The notes beneath the pieces were generated by a model. It ran no database searches. It worked only from the letters and a program-made list of their open reading frames with translations, and had not been told where the DNA came from. Positions 62,754-64,000 of a DNA stretch of 64,000 nt are shown here, piece after piece. Position 1 is the stretch's first letter, and the number at the start of each line of letters is the position of its first letter. The position numbers and the translations under genes were made by a program. The stretch comes from Phaeovulum molybdatiresistens (GTDB taxonomy: Bacteria > Pseudomonadota > Alphaproteobacteria > Rhodobacterales > Rhodobacteraceae), in the NCBI RefSeq assembly GCF_023544865.1, contig NZ_JAMJFX010000001.1, forward strand, positions 124,001 to 188,000. The letters are read 5' to 3'.

Positions 62754-63737
62754 ATGCATCTTTGCTACCCGGCCACGGCGCTGCAGTTTGATCCCGGCCG
62801 CGAAAGCTGGCGGATCGATCCGGATTTCGGCGGGGAAGACCGGCTGTGGCGGATTGGGGATCAGGACGGGGTCGCGGTTCTGACGGATGGTCTGGGCCGC
62901 ACGATCCGGCACGGGGCGGCGGCCGCAACCGGGCAGCCGCTGTTGCTGCGCCACCCCGACGGTGGTGTGATCCGACTGGATCGGCTGATCCTGGACGGCG
63001 GGCTTTGCCTTTACCTGCCCCCCGCGCCGCTGGACGCGGAACTGGCCTATGCCGCCGCCGCGCCCGGGCACGGCCGGGCGGTGGATGTGGCATCGCTGAT
63101 CCGGCTGCCCTGGCTGGGCGGCGGGACGATGGTGGCCACGGATGACGGCTTGCAGCCGGTTGATTGGCTGCGCCCCGGCGATCGGGTGCTGACCCGCGAC
63201 AACGGCTATCAGCGCCTGTTGTGGCTGGGCAAGACCGTCATCCCGCGCCACTGCCCGCCCGAGGCGTGGCCCCGCACCCTGACGCCCGCTGATCTGGGCA
63301 CCGCAGATATGGACTCCGCTGGGTCCGATCCCATTGCCAGCGACGGGGCGGCGCCACCGCCCGCGCGCGACCTGCTGCTGGGTCCGGGCCAGCGGGTTCT
63401 GCTGACCGGGCCGAACCTGCAGCTGTGGTTCGGCGAATCGGAAACCTTCGCCCCCGCGGGGGCCCTTGGCACGCCCCTGTCGGCGATCCGCGACCGGATC
63501 GTGATGTATCACCTGCTGTTCGCCGCGCCCGAGGTGTTTTTGGCCGACGGGGTCTGGCTTGCCAGCGTGCAGGCGGATGCCGATTACCTGCAAACCCTGC
63601 CCGCGCCGTTACGCGCAGCCTGCGGCGCGCAGTTGCTGACCGCCCACGCCACCGCCGCGCGCGCCGTGCTGGAGGGGTGGGAACTGGCATTGGTGCGCCA
63701 GGCCCATGGCGGGCAATTGCCACGGATGGCCGCATGA
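62754..63737 (+). CDS. Hint-domain protein with degenerate autoprocessing site
   Basis: A 327-aa protein with a Hint (hedgehog/intein) domain of the Rhodobacterales type. About 117-160 reads LPWLGGGTMVATDDGLQPVDWLRPGDRVLTRDNGYQRLLWLG, matching the family block that normally starts P-C-F-x-x-G-T; here Trp120 stands where Cys is expected. A later block (LLLGPGQRVLLTGPNLQLWFGESETFAPAGALG) and HLLFAAPEVFLADGVWLAS match the rest of the fold. Residues 1-110 form a separate beta-rich region. Without the nucleophile, self-cleavage is unlikely. Confidence 0.88.
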   Translation: MHLCYPATALQFDPGRESWRIDPDFGGEDRLWRIGDQDGVAVLTDGLGRTIRHGAAAATGQPLLLRHPDGGVIRLDRLILDGGLCLYLPPAPLDAELAYAAAAPGHGRAVDVASLIRLPWLGGGTMVATDDGLQPVDWLRPGDRVLTRDNGYQRLLWLGKTVIPRHCPPEAWPRTLTPADLGTADMDSAGSDPIASDGAAPPPARDLLLGPGQRVLLTGPNLQLWFGESETFAPAGALGTPLSAIRDRIVMYHLLFAAPEVFLADGVWLASVQADADYLQTLPAPLRAACGAQLLTAHATAARAVLEGWELALVRQAHGGQLPRMAA

Positions 63738-63807
63738 TGCGCTTTGCGCAGGTTCCGGGTCGCGTCCGCCCGCGCAGGCGCCTAATCTGTCGGGGACGGA
63801 GGCCAGA

Positions 63808-64000
63808 ATGCCCAACACCCCGAACCCGAACCCCAGCACCGCCGAAACGGCACCGCAATCGCTGCTGGACTCGCATTATCATTACCGCCTGATCGCCCGG
63901 GCGCTGGAACGGATCGACGCGGCCGATGGCCCGATCAGCCTTGCCACGCTGGCCGCGGATCTTGGCCTTAGCCCGGCCCATTTCCAGCGGGTCTTTTCCA
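63808..64000 (+). CDS. Ada-type AraC regulator/methylated-DNA methyltransferase (5' part only)
   Basis: Only the first 64 codons are inside the window. After an Asn/Pro-rich lead comes HYHYRLIARALERIDAADG and PISLATLAADLGLSPAHFQRVFS, the first helix-turn-helix of an AraC domain. This spacing (Ala-Leu-Glu-x-Ile, then LATLAADLGLSPxHFQRxF) is typical of Ada proteins that join AraC to O6-methylguanine methyltransferase, but that half is not visible. GACGGAGG precedes the ATG. Either a plain AraC regulator or Ada. Confidence 0.75.
   Translation, partial: MPNTPNPNPSTAETAPQSLLDSHYHYRLIARALERIDAADGPISLATLAADLGLSPAHFQRVFS

Noticed and set aside
1..64000. CRISPR arrays, tRNA or rRNA genes, transposons, prophage
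   Set aside because: No regularly spaced repeats, no GGTTCGA-type T-loop with matching acceptor ends, and no transposase, integrase or phage-like proteins were seen. I read by eye, so a short tRNA could be missed.

Overview
The window looks like ordinary chromosomal DNA from a GC-rich alphaproteobacterium of the Rhodobacterales (Rhodobacter/Paracoccus/Roseobacter type). The evidence is a petP-petR-petABC cytochrome bc1 locus, small alphaproteobacterial families (DUF2794, DUF1285, zf-CHCC, paired I78 inhibitors, Hint-domain protein), heavy GC third-position bias, and an intergenic repeat of a kind I recall from this group. I saw no transposase, integrase, phage gene, CRISPR array, tRNA or rRNA. 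Coding density is very high: no gap between genes exceeds about 300 bp, and many neighbours overlap by 1-25 bp.

Layout. 1-3.3 kb: YejB/YejA oligopeptide uptake and a membrane-anchored cytochrome c. 3.6-8 kb: prephenate dehydratase, SRPBCC protein, NudC and an unusual CpdB-like phosphoesterase. 8-11 kb: 4.5S SRP RNA, then dnaX-ybaB-recR. 11-15.5 kb: GST, queG, DUF1294, an EamA transporter, a small unknown gene and ilvE. 15.7-19.9 kb: petP, petR and petABC with a strong terminator. 19.9-26.7 kb: NYN/LOTUS protein, TetR regulator, glycosyltransferase, aroC, then a TPP riboswitch controlling thiBPQ. 26.7-34.2 kb: glutathione-dependent formaldehyde dehydrogenase, two I78-type lipoproteins, cytochrome c', DUF2794, NlpC/P60 plus M17 aminopeptidase, beta-carbonic anhydrase and a lipid acyltransferase. 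34-43.8 kb: DUF4139 protein, asd, MFS transporter, Hsp20, secreted serine protease and glycolate oxidase glcDEF. 43.9-52.9 kb: DUF599 protein, a tightly coupled MoxR/DUF58/DUF4159/VWA-GATase operon, DUF1285 and hydroxypyruvate isomerase. 52.9-64 kb: CDF metal exporter, polA, zf-CHCC protein, a lone ABC ATPase, a sulfotransferase facing a GT14-like glycosyltransferase, HIT protein, adenosine kinase, nth, a Hint-domain protein and the start of an Ada-type regulator.

Most of the window is housekeeping metabolism and respiration. The least understood parts are the four-gene MoxR operon at 46.8-51.5 kb, whose three substrate-facing proteins carry one intact and two degraded VWA metal sites and whose promoter contains a 10-bp direct repeat; the sulfotransferase/GT14 pair; the four-copy intergenic repeat; and several perfect or near-perfect dyads in divergent promoters (petP/ilvE, glcD, tetR). 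I found no complete, clearly undescribed system. The MoxR operon is the best candidate for further work.
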